Under the pieces are notes generated by a model that was not told where the DNA came from, searched no databases, and saw nothing but the letters and a program-made list of their open reading frames with translations. Source: Alphaproteobacteria bacterium (GTDB taxonomy: Bacteria; Pseudomonadota; Alphaproteobacteria; JANSWW01). Taken from it: DNA of 64,000 nt. This document shows, in pieces, positions 33,879-42,883 of the stretch (its first letter is position 1; each line of letters starts with the position of its first letter). The DNA lies in the NCBI GenBank assembly GCA_024743275.1, contig JANSWW010000004.1:186001-250000 (forward strand), given 5' to 3'. The translations under genes were made by a program, and so were the position numbers.

Positions 33879-34487
33879 ATGAAACGCGCTCCCAAATCTC
33901 TCTGGTCCATTGCGCTGGTCGCCGCGGGCCTGTTCCTGGCCACCCCGTCCGCCCATGCCGCCTGCACCACCGACAAGCCACGCGACAGCCTCACCTATGA
34001 GGACGCCCAGGCAATCTACGATTGCCTGAAAGACGGCATGTACGAGAACTACAACAAAGGCCAGAAGCGCTGGATCCCGGCCAATATCGTGAAAGACTAT
34101 CGGAGCTGGAAGCTGGCCAGCACCCTGCCGGCCGATCCCGGATTTCACAGCGAGCGTTATCTCCTCGCCTATGTGAACCCGGTCGGCTATGACGCCTATA
34201 CCCAATTCGCCGAGGACCCGACGATCCCCGAGGGAACCGTCATCGTGAAGGAATCCTTCTCCATCACGCAGAGTGGCAAAGGCAAAGCCGGCCCACTCTT
34301 CATCATGCAGAAGGCTAAAGCGGGCAGTTCGCCGAAGACCATGGATTGGTACTACATGATGGTGAGCGCCAAGGGCGTTCCGCAGGCGATCAACGTCTAC
34401 CAAGCCTGCAATGAATGTCATGTGGACAGTTTCGGCTTCCAGGGCGGGCTCGGCTATCCGGTGGAAGAAGTCCGAGTCACCAACTGA
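33879..34487 (+). CDS. Cytochrome P460-like periplasmic heme protein
   Basis: The 202-residue protein has a Sec signal cleaved after AHA (residue 27). The C-terminal region holds one c-type heme motif, CNECH (Cys177 to His181). The pattern YLLAYVNPVGYDAY, then IPEGTVIVKESF, GPLFIMQKAKAG and WYYMMVS matches the cytochrome P460 domain. P460 proteins oxidise hydroxylamine or bind NO in the periplasm; cytochrome c'-beta relatives bind NO/CO without catalysis. The ATG follows TTGGAGGAAATACC. The cross-linking Lys of true P460 cannot be judged by eye. Confidence 0.85.
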   Translation: MKRAPKSLWSIALVAAGLFLATPSAHAACTTDKPRDSLTYEDAQAIYDCLKDGMYENYNKGQKRWIPANIVKDYRSWKLASTLPADPGFHSERYLLAYVNPVGYDAYTQFAEDPTIPEGTVIVKESFSITQSGKGKAGPLFIMQKAKAGSSPKTMDWYYMMVSAKGVPQAINVYQACNECHVDSFGFQGGLGYPVEEVRVTN

Positions 34488-34505
34488 CCCGCCACCAACA
34501 GGACC

Positions 34506-34553
34506 GAAAGGGTAACTCGGCGGCTCCGACCGGGGCCGCCGTACGACCCTTTC
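34506..34553. terminator. Bidirectional terminator-like double stem
   Basis: GAAAGGGT/ACCCTTTC (8 bp) encloses CGGCGGC/GCCGCCG (7 bp) with a symmetrical 4-base internal bulge and a 10-base loop. It sits between the P460-like gene and the convergent DUF4347-like gene, as expected for shared termination. The runs of T and A after the outer stem are short. Confidence 0.65.
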
Positions 34554-34571
34554 CAGGCATTGGGACAGGGA

Positions 34572-35108
34572 TCAGAACGAATAGGGATAGCTCTCCAACA
34601 ACTCCTCGGTGAAACACAGCGAGATATCCCGCTGCAGCCCCTCGAACCAGTAGTTGTGGCCGTCGGTTTCCCGGCCGACCCGTTGTTTGCTGGCGATCAC
34701 CCGGCCACCGCACAGATTGGCGAGGTCGCGGCAGAATTTGTCCCCCGCGACGCCATCGGCCACGCGGCTGCCGTAGAGGACCAGTTCTTCCGGCGGATTA
34801 CTGCCGAAGAATATCGAAAACTCCCCCGCCGTTTCGGCATCGAGGGTGTTGCCCGACAGGGTGATCCGACCCGGCCGGCCCCATCCGACCAGATGGACGC
34901 GGACCGGCTTCTCCGTCGCGCACATCAACGCCCAAGCGAGATCGCCCACTTGCTCGTTCAACCGATCCGGCTCGACCAGATGGTGCTGGAAACCGGACTT
35001 CAGGCCGGCCGTGAGCATCTCCATCCCGTCGAGATCGTTCGACAGCAGAACCAGGTTTGCGAACAGGGAGTCCGGATCGTCTAACTTGAAGGACAAAGCT
35101 CTCTCCAT
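34572..35108 (-). CDS. DUF4347-like protein of unknown function
   Basis: The 178-residue protein resembles the DUF4347 domain found at the N-terminus of large secreted alphaproteobacterial proteins: VHLVGWGRPGRITLSGNTLD, then VLYGSRVADGVAGDKFCRDL and GGRVIASKQRVG. Here the domain stands alone, with no signal peptide and no large C-terminal part. The start at 35108 (MERALSFKLDD) is uncertain because the frame is open to 35189 and no clear ribosome-binding site is seen. It converges on the P460-like gene. Confidence 0.55.
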   Translation of the reverse strand: MERALSFKLDDPDSLFANLVLLSNDLDGMEMLTAGLKSGFQHHLVEPDRLNEQVGDLAWALMCATEKPVRVHLVGWGRPGRITLSGNTLDAETAGEFSIFFGSNPPEELVLYGSRVADGVAGDKFCRDLANLCGGRVIASKQRVGRETDGHNYWFEGLQRDISLCFTEELLESYPYSF

Positions 35109-35219
35109 TCCGAAGAACGCCCAGACGACACCCTGACTACCTAGGTGTTGCCTGCACTTCCGTATAGGAGAAAAGCCGTTCAAAAACAATCAATAAGAGA
35201 TTTGCATATACAAGCAAGC

Positions 35220-35242
35220 AACCATGCAAGGAAAGCATGGTT
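35220..35242 (-). terminator. Stem-loop at the purD stop
   Basis: AACCATGC and GCATGGTT pair over 8 bp with a 7-base loop. The stem overlaps the purD stop codon (35241-35243) by two bases. On the minus strand GCTTGCTTGT follows, a weak U-rich tail. Confidence 0.4.
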
Positions 35243-36512
35243 AAACAGCGCGCCACCCGATATCCCGGCGACAGAAGCCCTGTGGCCATTCAATTTTATC
35301 CACCGCCGCATAGGCGTTGTCCCGCGCGTCGCGTGGTGTCGCCCCCAGGGCCGTGATCCCCAGCACCCGCCCACCAACGGCGATCACGGTGCCGTCGGCG
35401 CGCCGGTCCGTCCCGGCATGGAACACGACGAGGTCGGCGGTCTCCGAAAGGTTATCCAAGCCACCGATCACGGTGCCCTTCTCATAGGATCCGGGATAGC
35501 CCTCCGCCGCCATGACCACGGTCATCGCCGTCTCGTCGCGCCAACGCAGTGTCATGTGGGAAAGGGTGCCGTCCACGGTCGCCATCAGGGCGGGCAGAAG
35601 GTCGCTCTTCAACCGCATCATGAGACCTTGGCATTCGGGATCGCCGAAGCGGACATTGTACTCGACGACCCGAGGCCCCTTCACCGGGTCGATCATCAAC
35701 CCGACGAACAGAACGCCCTTGAACGGCATCCCTTCCGCCGCCATGCCGGCCGTCGTCGGCCGGACGATCTCCGCCATGATCCGCTCCGCCATCGCGTCGT
35801 CGACGACTGGGGCCGGCGAGTAGGCGCCCATGCCACCGGTATTCGGCCCCTCGTCCCCGTCATAGGCGCGTTTATGGTCCTGGGCCGCCGCCAGCGGCAG
35901 CGCCGTCGTCCCGTCGATCAGCGCGAAGAAACTCGCCTCTTCCCCGTCGAGGAACTCCTCGATCACCACTTCCTCCCCGGCGCCCCCGAACGCGCCGCCG
36001 GCCATCATGTCATCGACGGCGGCGAGCGCCTCGTCGACCGTCGTCGCGACAACCACGCCCTTGCCGGCGGCGAGGCCATCGGCCTTGACCACGATGGGCG
36101 CGCCCTGCGCCCGGATGTAGGCCTTGGCCTCCTCCAGATCGGCAAACCGCCCATAGGCCGCGGACGGGATACCGTGCCGGGCCAGAAAGTCCCGGGTGAA
36201 GCCCTTCGACCCCTCCAGCCGGGCCGCCGCCGCCGTCGGCCCGAACGCCTTGATTCCCGCCTCGGTCAGGCGGTCGACAAGGCCGGCCACCAGGGGTGCC
36301 TCCGGCCCGACCACGACCAGATCGACGTCATGGTCCCGGGCGGCCGCGACGATCCCATCGATATCCTCCGCCTTCACCGGCAGGCAGGTGGCGAGGGCGG
36401 CGATTCCCGGATTGCCGGGCGCGCAATACAGCGCATCGCACAGCGGCGAATCCGCGATCGCCCAACACAGCGCATGCTCGCGGCCGCCGCCGCCCACCAC
36501 CAGAACCTTCAT
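35241..36512 (-). CDS. purD: Phosphoribosylamine-glycine ligase
   Basis: The 423-residue enzyme joins phosphoribosylamine and glycine with ATP in purine synthesis. The start is [17 protein letters not shown], the family N-terminus. ATP-grasp motifs follow: [17 protein letters not shown] near residue 112, [14 protein letters not shown] near 145, [19 protein letters not shown] near 187 and [15 protein letters not shown] near 290. The length is standard (about 425). It is divergent from xseA. Confidence 0.97.
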   Translation of the reverse strand: MKVLVVGGGGREHALCWAIADSPLCDALYCAPGNPGIAALATCLPVKAEDIDGIVAAARDHDVDLVVVGPEAPLVAGLVDRLTEAGIKAFGPTAAAARLEGSKGFTRDFLARHGIPSAAYGRFADLEEAKAYIRAQGAPIVVKADGLAAGKGVVVATTVDEALAAVDDMMAGGAFGGAGEEVVIEEFLDGEEASFFALIDGTTALPLAAAQDHKRAYDGDEGPNTGGMGAYSPAPVVDDAMAERIMAEIVRPTTAGMAAEGMPFKGVLFVGLMIDPVKGPRVVEYNVRFGDPECQGLMMRLKSDLLPALMATVDGTLSHMTLRWRDETAMTVVMAAEGYPGSYEKGTVIGGLDNLSETADLVVFHAGTDRRADGTVIAVGGRVLGITALGATPRDARDNAYAAVDKIEWPQGFCRRDIGWRAV

Positions 36513-36572
36513 CGCCTCAAATCCTTTTTCCCGGCCTTCATAGAAGAGCGGTTCTGTAGCATAGTCTCCGCC

Positions 36573-38102
36573 ATGAATGACACTGGCCTTCCTTGGGAGG
36601 ACGCCGATCCGGGCAATGTGCCCGAATTGTCGGTCTCGGAGATCTCCGGCGCGATCAAGCGGACCATGGAGGACGCCTTCGGCAGAGTCCGGGTGCGCGG
36701 CGAGATCGGCCGCGTCAGCCGCCCGGCCTCGGGGCATGTCTATCTCAGCCTGAAGGACGAAAAGGCCGTCTTGGACGGCGTTGTCTGGCGCGGCAACGCG
36801 GCCCGGCTCTCGATCCAGCCGGAACAGGGTATGGAGGTGGTGGCGACCGGGAAACTCACCACCTTCCCCGGTCAGTCGAAATATCAGATCGTGATCGAGC
36901 GGATGGAGTTGGCGGGCGAGGGCGCGCTGCTCAAGCTGCTCGAGGAGCGTAAGAAGAAACTCGCCGCCGAGGGACTGTTCGCCGAAGAGCGCAAGCAACC
37001 GATCCCGACCCTGCCGGAGGTGATCGGCGTCGTGACCTCCCCCTCCGGCGCGGTGATCCGCGACATCCTCCACCGGATCGGCGAACGCTTTCCGCGCCGC
37101 GTCCTGCTGTGGCCGGTCCCGGTTCAGGGCGAGACGGCGGCCCCGCAGATCGCGGCGGCCATCGCCGGCATGGACTCGCTGGTCGGCGGACCGGGAGAAG
37201 ATCTCCCGCGGCCGGACGTGCTGATCGTCGCCCGAGGCGGCGGCAGCCTGGAAGATCTCTGGCCGTTCAATGAAGAGGTGGTGGCCCGGGCGGTCGCCGC
37301 CTGCCGCATCCCGGTGATTTCGGCTGTGGGTCACGAGACCGATACGACGCTGATCGACTATGTCGCCGACCTGCGCGCGCCCACCCCGACCGGCGCGGCG
37401 GAAAAGGCCGTCCCCGTCCGCGCCGATCTGATCGCCCGCACGGCGGAGAACGGCAACCGCCTGATCCAGGGCATGACGCGGCGGCTGCGCGACTCCCGGC
37501 GGGAGATCGACGGCTTGGCCCGCGGCCTCGGCGATCCGGCCCTGGTGCTCGGACCGCAGCAGCAACGGGTCGACTTCCTGGCCGGCCGTCTCTCCACCGG
37601 TACGAAAACCATACTGACGGCGGGCCGCCAGCGGCTCGCACGCACCTCCGCGGCCCTACGCCACCCGGCCGAAAGGGTCCGCGCCAATGGCGACCGGTTG
37701 GCAGCGCTCGGCGGGCGCCTCGAGCGGGCCTTGGACGTCTCGATCCGCCGCCAGCGGGAGACCGCGACCGGAATCTCCCGCCGGCTCCGCCCCGAGATGC
37801 TGGACCGCCGGATCCGGGCCGGCCGAGACGGGTTGGAGGCGACCGGGCGTCTGCTCGACAGCCTTTCCTTCGAGCGGGTCCTCGAGCGCGGCTATGTCCT
37901 GGTCCGTGACGACGCCGGCCGGCCGGTCACCCGCAAGGAGAAGGTGCCGGAAGACGGCCGCATGACGCTGCGCTTCGCCGACGGCGAGCTGCAGGCGACC
38001 GCCGGGGTATCGGACGCGGCGCCGCCGGCGCGCAAGAAGAAACCGGCGCCCGCGAAGCCCAGCCCCCCCAAAACGACTTCCGGGCAGGGAGACCTTTTCT
38101 GA
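36573..38102 (+). CDS. xseA: Exodeoxyribonuclease VII large subunit
   Basis: The 509-residue subunit degrades single-stranded DNA with XseB. An OB-fold (about residues 15-115; [22 protein letters not shown]) is followed by the catalytic core: [48 protein letters not shown] and [11 protein letters not shown] long coiled helix comes next, then the C-terminal [13 protein letters not shown] segment. A Pro/Lys-rich tail ([15 protein letters not shown]) ends the protein. It overlaps the next gene (TGATG). xseB is not in the window. Confidence 0.97.
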   Translation: MNDTGLPWEDADPGNVPELSVSEISGAIKRTMEDAFGRVRVRGEIGRVSRPASGHVYLSLKDEKAVLDGVVWRGNAARLSIQPEQGMEVVATGKLTTFPGQSKYQIVIERMELAGEGALLKLLEERKKKLAAEGLFAEERKQPIPTLPEVIGVVTSPSGAVIRDILHRIGERFPRRVLLWPVPVQGETAAPQIAAAIAGMDSLVGGPGEDLPRPDVLIVARGGGSLEDLWPFNEEVVARAVAACRIPVISAVGHETDTTLIDYVADLRAPTPTGAAEKAVPVRADLIARTAENGNRLIQGMTRRLRDSRREIDGLARGLGDPALVLGPQQQRVDFLAGRLSTGTKTILTAGRQRLARTSAALRHPAERVRANGDRLAALGGRLERALDVSIRRQRETATGISRRLRPEMLDRRIRAGRDGLEATGRLLDSLSFERVLERGYVLVRDDAGRPVTRKEKVPEDGRMTLRFADGELQATAGVSDAAPPARKKKPAPAKPSPPKTTSGQGDLF

Positions 38103-38923
38103 TGCGGCTTCTTCTGCTCCTCGCCTTGCTTCTCGCCGCCCTGCCGGCGGACGCCCTGGACCTTAAGGGCCGGTCGACCCAGGGTGGTTTCCTGGTCGGC
38201 AAGACCGATCCGGGGAACGTCGTGATGCTGGATGGCGACAGCGTGCCCGTCGGGCCAGCGGGAAACTTCGTCATCGGATTCGGGCGCGACTATAAGAGGG
38301 TCGCCGAAATAACGGTCCGATCGCCGAACGGCACCGAGCAGACGCTCCGGGAACCGATCACCCCCCGGACCTATGACATCCAGGAAATCACCGGTGTGCC
38401 CCAGAAATACGTCACCCCGCCGGAGGAGGCCCTGGCCCGGATCGCCCAGGACATCCAACAGGTCAAGGTGGCCCGGTCGAAAATGACCCCCGTCGCCTGG
38501 TTCGAGGGCGGTTTCGGCTGGCCCGTCTACGGCACGATCACCGGGGTCTATGGCAGCCAGCGGGTGTTCAACGGCGAACCTCGACGCCCCCATTTCGGGA
38601 TCGATATCGCCGCCCCGGAAGGAACGCCGGTGACCGCCGCCGCCGACGGCATCGTCACCCTGGCCCATGAGGACATGTACTATTCCGGCGGGACGGTCAT
38701 CATCGACCACGGCTACGGCCTGAATACGACCTATCTCCACCTTTCGCGGCTTGCGGTGAGCGAGGGCGACATCGTCCGCCAGGGCGATCCGATCGGTGCC
38801 GTGGGTGCCACCGGCCGCAGCACGGGACCCCATCTCGATGTCCGGCTGAACTGGTTCCAGGAACGGCTCGACTTCCGGCTGGCCGCCGGCGAAATGTTTC
38901 AGCGCCCCCAACCCCTGCAGTAA
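38102..38923 (+). CDS. M23 peptidase with HxD variant
   Basis: The 273-residue protein has a signal peptide (cleaved near ADA, residue 18). An N-terminal beta domain (about 20-110) is followed by a LytM/M23 lysostaphin-type domain (about 140-265). The zinc ligands His and Asp are in PHFGIDIAAP near 175, and catalytic His in TTYLHLSRL near 221. The usual HxH end is HLD (GPHLDVRLNWF near 245), so an Asp replaces the last zinc His. The same change is common in alphaproteobacterial relatives, so activity is likely retained. It shares one base with the xseA stop (TGATG). Confidence 0.9.
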   Translation: MRLLLLLALLLAALPADALDLKGRSTQGGFLVGKTDPGNVVMLDGDSVPVGPAGNFVIGFGRDYKRVAEITVRSPNGTEQTLREPITPRTYDIQEITGVPQKYVTPPEEALARIAQDIQQVKVARSKMTPVAWFEGGFGWPVYGTITGVYGSQRVFNGEPRRPHFGIDIAAPEGTPVTAAADGIVTLAHEDMYYSGGTVIIDHGYGLNTTYLHLSRLAVSEGDIVRQGDPIGAVGATGRSTGPHLDVRLNWFQERLDFRLAAGEMFQRPQPLQ

Positions 38924-38936
38924 CGTGCAGGAACCG

Positions 38937-39854
38937 TCAGACGGTCCCTCTCCAACGATTGTGGAGCCAGAGCCATTGTTCCGGATGGCGCCGGATCCAG
39001 GCCTCGATCCGCTCGGTCACCGCCTGGGTCAGCAGCGCCACGTCCCGGTCGGCGTCGCCCGTGTCGGGTAGTTCCAAGGGATCCTCCACCTCGATCCGGT
39101 AGCGGCAGAGACCGGTTCGAAACACGGCCACCGGACGGACCGGGCAGCGGAAATGCAGGGCGTATTTCGCCACCATGGTGCTGGTCATGGCGGGGCGTCC
39201 GAAGAAGGTGGTGGGGATGCCCTCGTTCAGCTTCTGGTCCATCATCACCACGAGATGCCGGCCCTTGCGCATGGCCGAGAAGACCTTCCGGGCACCCTGA
39301 TCGCTCTTCGGAACCAGAGCATCCTCCGGCCACCCCCGGGCCTTCCGGAACAACCTTTCCACAAAGGGATTGTTGGCCCGGCGGTAGACCCCGATCATGC
39401 CGATGCCGCGCTGCAGGGCGGCCAACGGCGGCACCTCCCAATTGGCGAGATGGGCGGAGAACATGATCCCCGTTTCCCCATCGTCCCTCAGCAGCTCGAA
39501 CCCGGCCTCGTTCCGAATATCGACACGCGCCGGATCGTGGGTATCGAACCGGTCCATGAAAGGGAACTCCGCCGCCGTTTGACCGAGATGCTCCCACATC
39601 CCGGCAACGATCCCGTCGATCTCCGCCGTCGTCTTTTCCGGAAAGGCATAGATCAGGTTTTCGCGGGCCTGCCGGCTGACCCTCAGCCGGGGGCCGAGCC
39701 AGCGGGCCACCCGCCCACCGATCCGGGCGGCGGTCGTCACCGGCAGCAGGCGGAACCCGTGGAATAGGACGGACGCCAGCACGCCCTCCAGGGGATAGCG
39801 AATCCACCGCTTAAAGGGCTGCTCGCCCAGCACGTCCGGTTGCGTAAGGCTCAT
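38937..39854 (-). CDS. Lipid A acyltransferase (LpxL/LpxM family)
   Basis: The 305-residue HtrB/LpxL-type enzyme adds secondary acyl chains to lipid A at the inner membrane. An N-terminal hydrophobic segment (about 25-50) precedes the acyltransferase motif HLANWE near residue 134. GRHLVVMMDQKLNEGI near 197 and ALHFRCPVRPVAVFR near 233 are further family blocks. It is the last gene of the minus-strand lipid A block, 6 bases after lpxK. LpxL versus LpxM cannot be told by eye. Confidence 0.9.
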   Translation of the reverse strand: MSLTQPDVLGEQPFKRWIRYPLEGVLASVLFHGFRLLPVTTAARIGGRVARWLGPRLRVSRQARENLIYAFPEKTTAEIDGIVAGMWEHLGQTAAEFPFMDRFDTHDPARVDIRNEAGFELLRDDGETGIMFSAHLANWEVPPLAALQRGIGMIGVYRRANNPFVERLFRKARGWPEDALVPKSDQGARKVFSAMRKGRHLVVMMDQKLNEGIPTTFFGRPAMTSTMVAKYALHFRCPVRPVAVFRTGLCRYRIEVEDPLELPDTGDADRDVALLTQAVTERIEAWIRRHPEQWLWLHNRWRGTV

Positions 39855-39860
39855 GGAAAA

Positions 39861-40838
39861 TCAGGCGTGATCGAGGATCCGGCCCATCAACCGCTCGACC
39901 GCTTCCGGCCGGCGCCAGGACAGCGCCACATCCACCACCTCGACCATATCGCGGGCGACCGGCGGCAGGCGCACCCAGTCCTTGCGGGTGGTCACGGGGA
40001 CCGCCTGCATGGCCGCCGCCTCCTCGATCAGCTTCATGATCTCCATGGGTTTGTAGAGGTAATGGTCCGGGAAGGCACGCCAGTCGGCGAGATCGGCGCC
40101 GATGTCGATCAGCGTCCCGAAGAACTTGCCGGGCCGGGCGATACCGGCAAAGGCGAAGACCCGCTTTCCGGCCAAATGCGCGCTGCCCGGTTCCGGCAGA
40201 AGGGCGGCCCGGACCAAGGGAACCCGGCCGCGGATATGGCTGGCGACATCATGGTCGTCGGCCCCGATCAGCACCACCGCGTCGGCGCGGGAAAGGCCGG
40301 CATCGGGGGATTCCCGAAGGGGACCCGCCGGCATCAGGCGACCGTTGCCGAGCCCATAGGCGCCGTCGATCACCAGGATATTCAGATCCTTCTTGAGGCT
40401 GGGATTTTGAAAGCCATCGTCCATAACGATGACGTCCGCACCGGCGGCGACCGCTTCCTCCGCCCCGGCGACCCGGTCCCGCGAGACCCAGGTGTTGCTG
40501 TCGGACGCCAGCAACAGCGCCTCGTCGCCCACATCCTGGGCGGTGTGACGATCCGGATTGACCCGGGTCGGCCCGGGATGGGTCCCGCGATATCCCCGTG
40601 TCAAATAGGCGACCCGCTGCCCCTGCGCCCGGAGCATCGATCCCAAGGACAGCGCCGTCGGCGTCTTGCCGGCCCCGCCGGCGACGAGATTCCCGACACA
40701 GATGACGGGAACGCGCACGCGCTTGGGCTGGACCGAGCGTTGCCGGATCGCCCCGCCCAGGCCATAGAGCCAGGCGGCCGGCGCGAGCATTCTCGCCTGC
40801 CATCCATCGGTCCGCCAAAAATCCGGCGCCTGCATCAT
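39861..40838 (-). CDS. lpxK: Tetraacyldisaccharide 4'-kinase
   Basis: The 325-residue kinase adds the 4'-phosphate to the lipid A disaccharide. After an N-terminal amphipathic/membrane segment, the P-loop reads CVGNLVAGGAGKTPT near residue 49. YLTRGYRG near 78 and VIVMDDGFQNPSLKKD near 135 are family signatures. Its ATG overlaps the end of waaA by four bases (ATGA). Confidence 0.95.
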   Translation of the reverse strand: MMQAPDFWRTDGWQARMLAPAAWLYGLGGAIRQRSVQPKRVRVPVICVGNLVAGGAGKTPTALSLGSMLRAQGQRVAYLTRGYRGTHPGPTRVNPDRHTAQDVGDEALLLASDSNTWVSRDRVAGAEEAVAAGADVIVMDDGFQNPSLKKDLNILVIDGAYGLGNGRLMPAGPLRESPDAGLSRADAVVLIGADDHDVASHIRGRVPLVRAALLPEPGSAHLAGKRVFAFAGIARPGKFFGTLIDIGADLADWRAFPDHYLYKPMEIMKLIEEAAAMQAVPVTTRKDWVRLPPVARDMVEVVDVALSWRRPEAVERLMGRILDHA

Positions 40839-42142
40839 ACCCTGTCCTTATGCCCGGGCCCCTGGCCGGCCCTCGTGCCCTCCCCCTCAATATAAGGCGA
40901 AATCATCGTCAGGGTGGAGTCAAGAACCGCCTCGAAATTGCCCATGACATGTTTCACCCGGTCCTTGAGCAAGTCGACACGCTCCGGATGGGCGAAAAGC
41001 CCGGCCACGGCGATGGCCAGTTCCTCCGGCGTGTCGACGACCAGGAGGGCGCCGGCCTGGTCCAGCACCTCGGCGGGACGCTGATTGTTGCGCCGATCCG
41101 GCCCCATCAGGATCGCGACGTCGAAGGGCGCAGCCTCCAGCGGGTTATGCCCACCCTTCGGCGTCAACGATGCGCCGATGAAGGCGACCTGGGCGAGGGT
41201 GAAGAACAGGCCCAACTCGCCAAGGGTATCGGCCAGATAGAAATCGGTCTTACCGGTGACGACATCGCCGGCACTGCGCCGGGCCACCTCGTAGCCGCAG
41301 GAGGCGAGGAAGAAATGAATATCGTCGCCCCTCAGCGGATGACGGGGAACGATCACGGTCAGCAGATCGGGCGTTCGCTCCCGGGTCGCGATATGCGCCT
41401 TGATCGCCGCCTGTTCCTCCCCGTCATGGGTACTGGCCGCCAGGAAGACCGGCCGGTCGCCAACCGCTTCCCGCAATTCCGCCAGAGCCTCCTGGTCGAC
41501 CGGCAGCGGTAGCGCCGCCAGCTTCAGATCGCCGAGCGCCTTCACCGACCGCGCCCCGAGGGCCTCGAAGCGTTCGGCGGCGAGATCGCTGCGGGCCAGC
41601 ACCAGATCGAAGGCGCCGATCACCGAACGCCGGAAACCGGGGAGCCACCGCCAGCGCTTGAAGGAGGTGAGCGAGATCCGCGCGTTGAGCAGCACCATGG
41701 GAATGCCGCGGGCGTGGGTGGCGGTGACGAGACCGGGCCATAGTTCGGATTCCACCCAGAAGGCCGCATCGGGACGCCAATGATCGAGGAAACGCCCGAT
41801 CCAGCCCGGAATATCCGCCGGGACATATTGATGGATACAGCGTTCGGGCAGGCGCTGGGCGGCCATCTCGGCCGAGGTGACGGTCCCACTGGTCACCAGG
41901 ACCGAGATTTCCGGGTAGTCACGCCGGATCCGGTCGATCACGGCGAGGACCGAGACCATCTCGCCGACACTGGCGCCATGGAACCAGACAAGACGGCCGG
42001 GCGGCCGGGGAACACCGGCATGACCGCGCCGTTCCTCCGCCCGTGCCGGATCCTCCTTGCCCCGGCGCATCCGTGCCTTCAGCCACTGATCGACCAGTGG
42101 GGCGATGGCCCAACCGAGGGCGCGGTAGAGAGGGATGATCAT
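40835..42142 (-). CDS. waaA: Kdo transferase
   Basis: The 435-residue GT30 enzyme attaches Kdo to lipid A. An N-terminal anchor (about 1-22) is followed by the KDO-transferase N domain with RLVWFHGASVGEMVSVL near residue 49 and FWVESELWPGLVTATH near 130. The GT-B C-terminal half has GGHNPLEAAPFDVAILMGP near 338. The basic insert before residue 45 (MRRGKEDPARAEERRGH) is typical. It overlaps lpxK by 4 bases. Confidence 0.95.
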   Translation of the reverse strand: MIIPLYRALGWAIAPLVDQWLKARMRRGKEDPARAEERRGHAGVPRPPGRLVWFHGASVGEMVSVLAVIDRIRRDYPEISVLVTSGTVTSAEMAAQRLPERCIHQYVPADIPGWIGRFLDHWRPDAAFWVESELWPGLVTATHARGIPMVLLNARISLTSFKRWRWLPGFRRSVIGAFDLVLARSDLAAERFEALGARSVKALGDLKLAALPLPVDQEALAELREAVGDRPVFLAASTHDGEEQAAIKAHIATRERTPDLLTVIVPRHPLRGDDIHFFLASCGYEVARRSAGDVVTGKTDFYLADTLGELGLFFTLAQVAFIGASLTPKGGHNPLEAAPFDVAILMGPDRRNNQRPAEVLDQAGALLVVDTPEELAIAVAGLFAHPERVDLLKDRVKHVMGNFEAVLDSTLTMISPYIEGEGTRAGQGPGHKDRV

Positions 42143-42155
42143 CGTGGCATCGCCG

Positions 42156-42872
42156 TCATGTCTTGACCTTGGTGTCGATCGGGGCCGGCGCGATCGGTTC
42201 GGCGCCGACCAGCCGGTCGGCCTCGTCGGACAGCTCGGTCAGGCGGGTTTCGACCAGCAGGCGCAGGCGCTCCATCTCCGCCTCGTCCGCCTGCCGGGGA
42301 ACCCGGATCGGATCGCCGACGACGAAGGCGCCGCGTCCGAAGGGCAACGCGAAAATGAACCGGTCCCAACTGCCAAGGACCTTGCGGTTGCCGACAGACA
42401 GCGAGGCGGGAAGGATCGGCGTTCCAGCCAGTCGCGCGGCGGCGACCACCCCGGCGCTGGCCCGCATCCGGGGGCCGCGCGGCCCGTCCGGCGTGATCGC
42501 GACGCAGCGTCCCGCCTTCATGCGGTCGACGACGGCCTTGAGGGCCTTGATCCCGCCCTTGCTGGTGGATCCTTCGACCGTACCGATCCCAAGGCGGCCG
42601 ATGACCCGGCTGACGATCCGGCCGTCGCCATGGGCGGAGATCATCATGTCGATGGGGACCGACTTCGGCCAGATAAACGGCATCAGCATCAACCGATTAT
42701 GCCAGAAGGCACCGATGGCGCCTTCGGACCCATGGGCGATCCGATCGAGATGATCACGCCCCCGCCAGGTCCAGCGTGTCGTGGCGAACACCAGACGCGC
42801 GTAATTCACCAGGACCCAGGACAGGACGGCGATGACGATCGGGTGGTTCTGCAGTTTCTTGCGGCGGCTCAT
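42156..42872 (-). CDS. DUF374 acyltransferase-like protein
   Basis: The 238-residue protein has an N-terminal hydrophobic segment (about 11-31) and the DUF374 pattern: FWHNRLMLMPF near residue 56 (HxxxxD-like acyltransferase motif), ISAHGDGRIVSRVI, STSKGGIKALK and AITPDGPRGPR near 128. Relatives act on lipid A or phospholipid-like acceptors. It lies between msbA and waaA in the lipid A operon, which supports a role in lipopolysaccharide assembly. Confidence 0.85.
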   Translation of the reverse strand: MSRRKKLQNHPIVIAVLSWVLVNYARLVFATTRWTWRGRDHLDRIAHGSEGAIGAFWHNRLMLMPFIWPKSVPIDMMISAHGDGRIVSRVIGRLGIGTVEGSTSKGGIKALKAVVDRMKAGRCVAITPDGPRGPRMRASAGVVAAARLAGTPILPASLSVGNRKVLGSWDRFIFALPFGRGAFVVGDPIRVPRQADEAEMERLRLLVETRLTELSDEADRLVGAEPIAPAPIDTKVKT

Positions 42873-42883
42873 AGGGGCACTTC

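Noticed and set aside
35145-36572. A long N-terminal extension of XseA
   Set aside because: The open frame upstream of 36573 lies opposite purD. XseA homology begins at the ATG at 36573.
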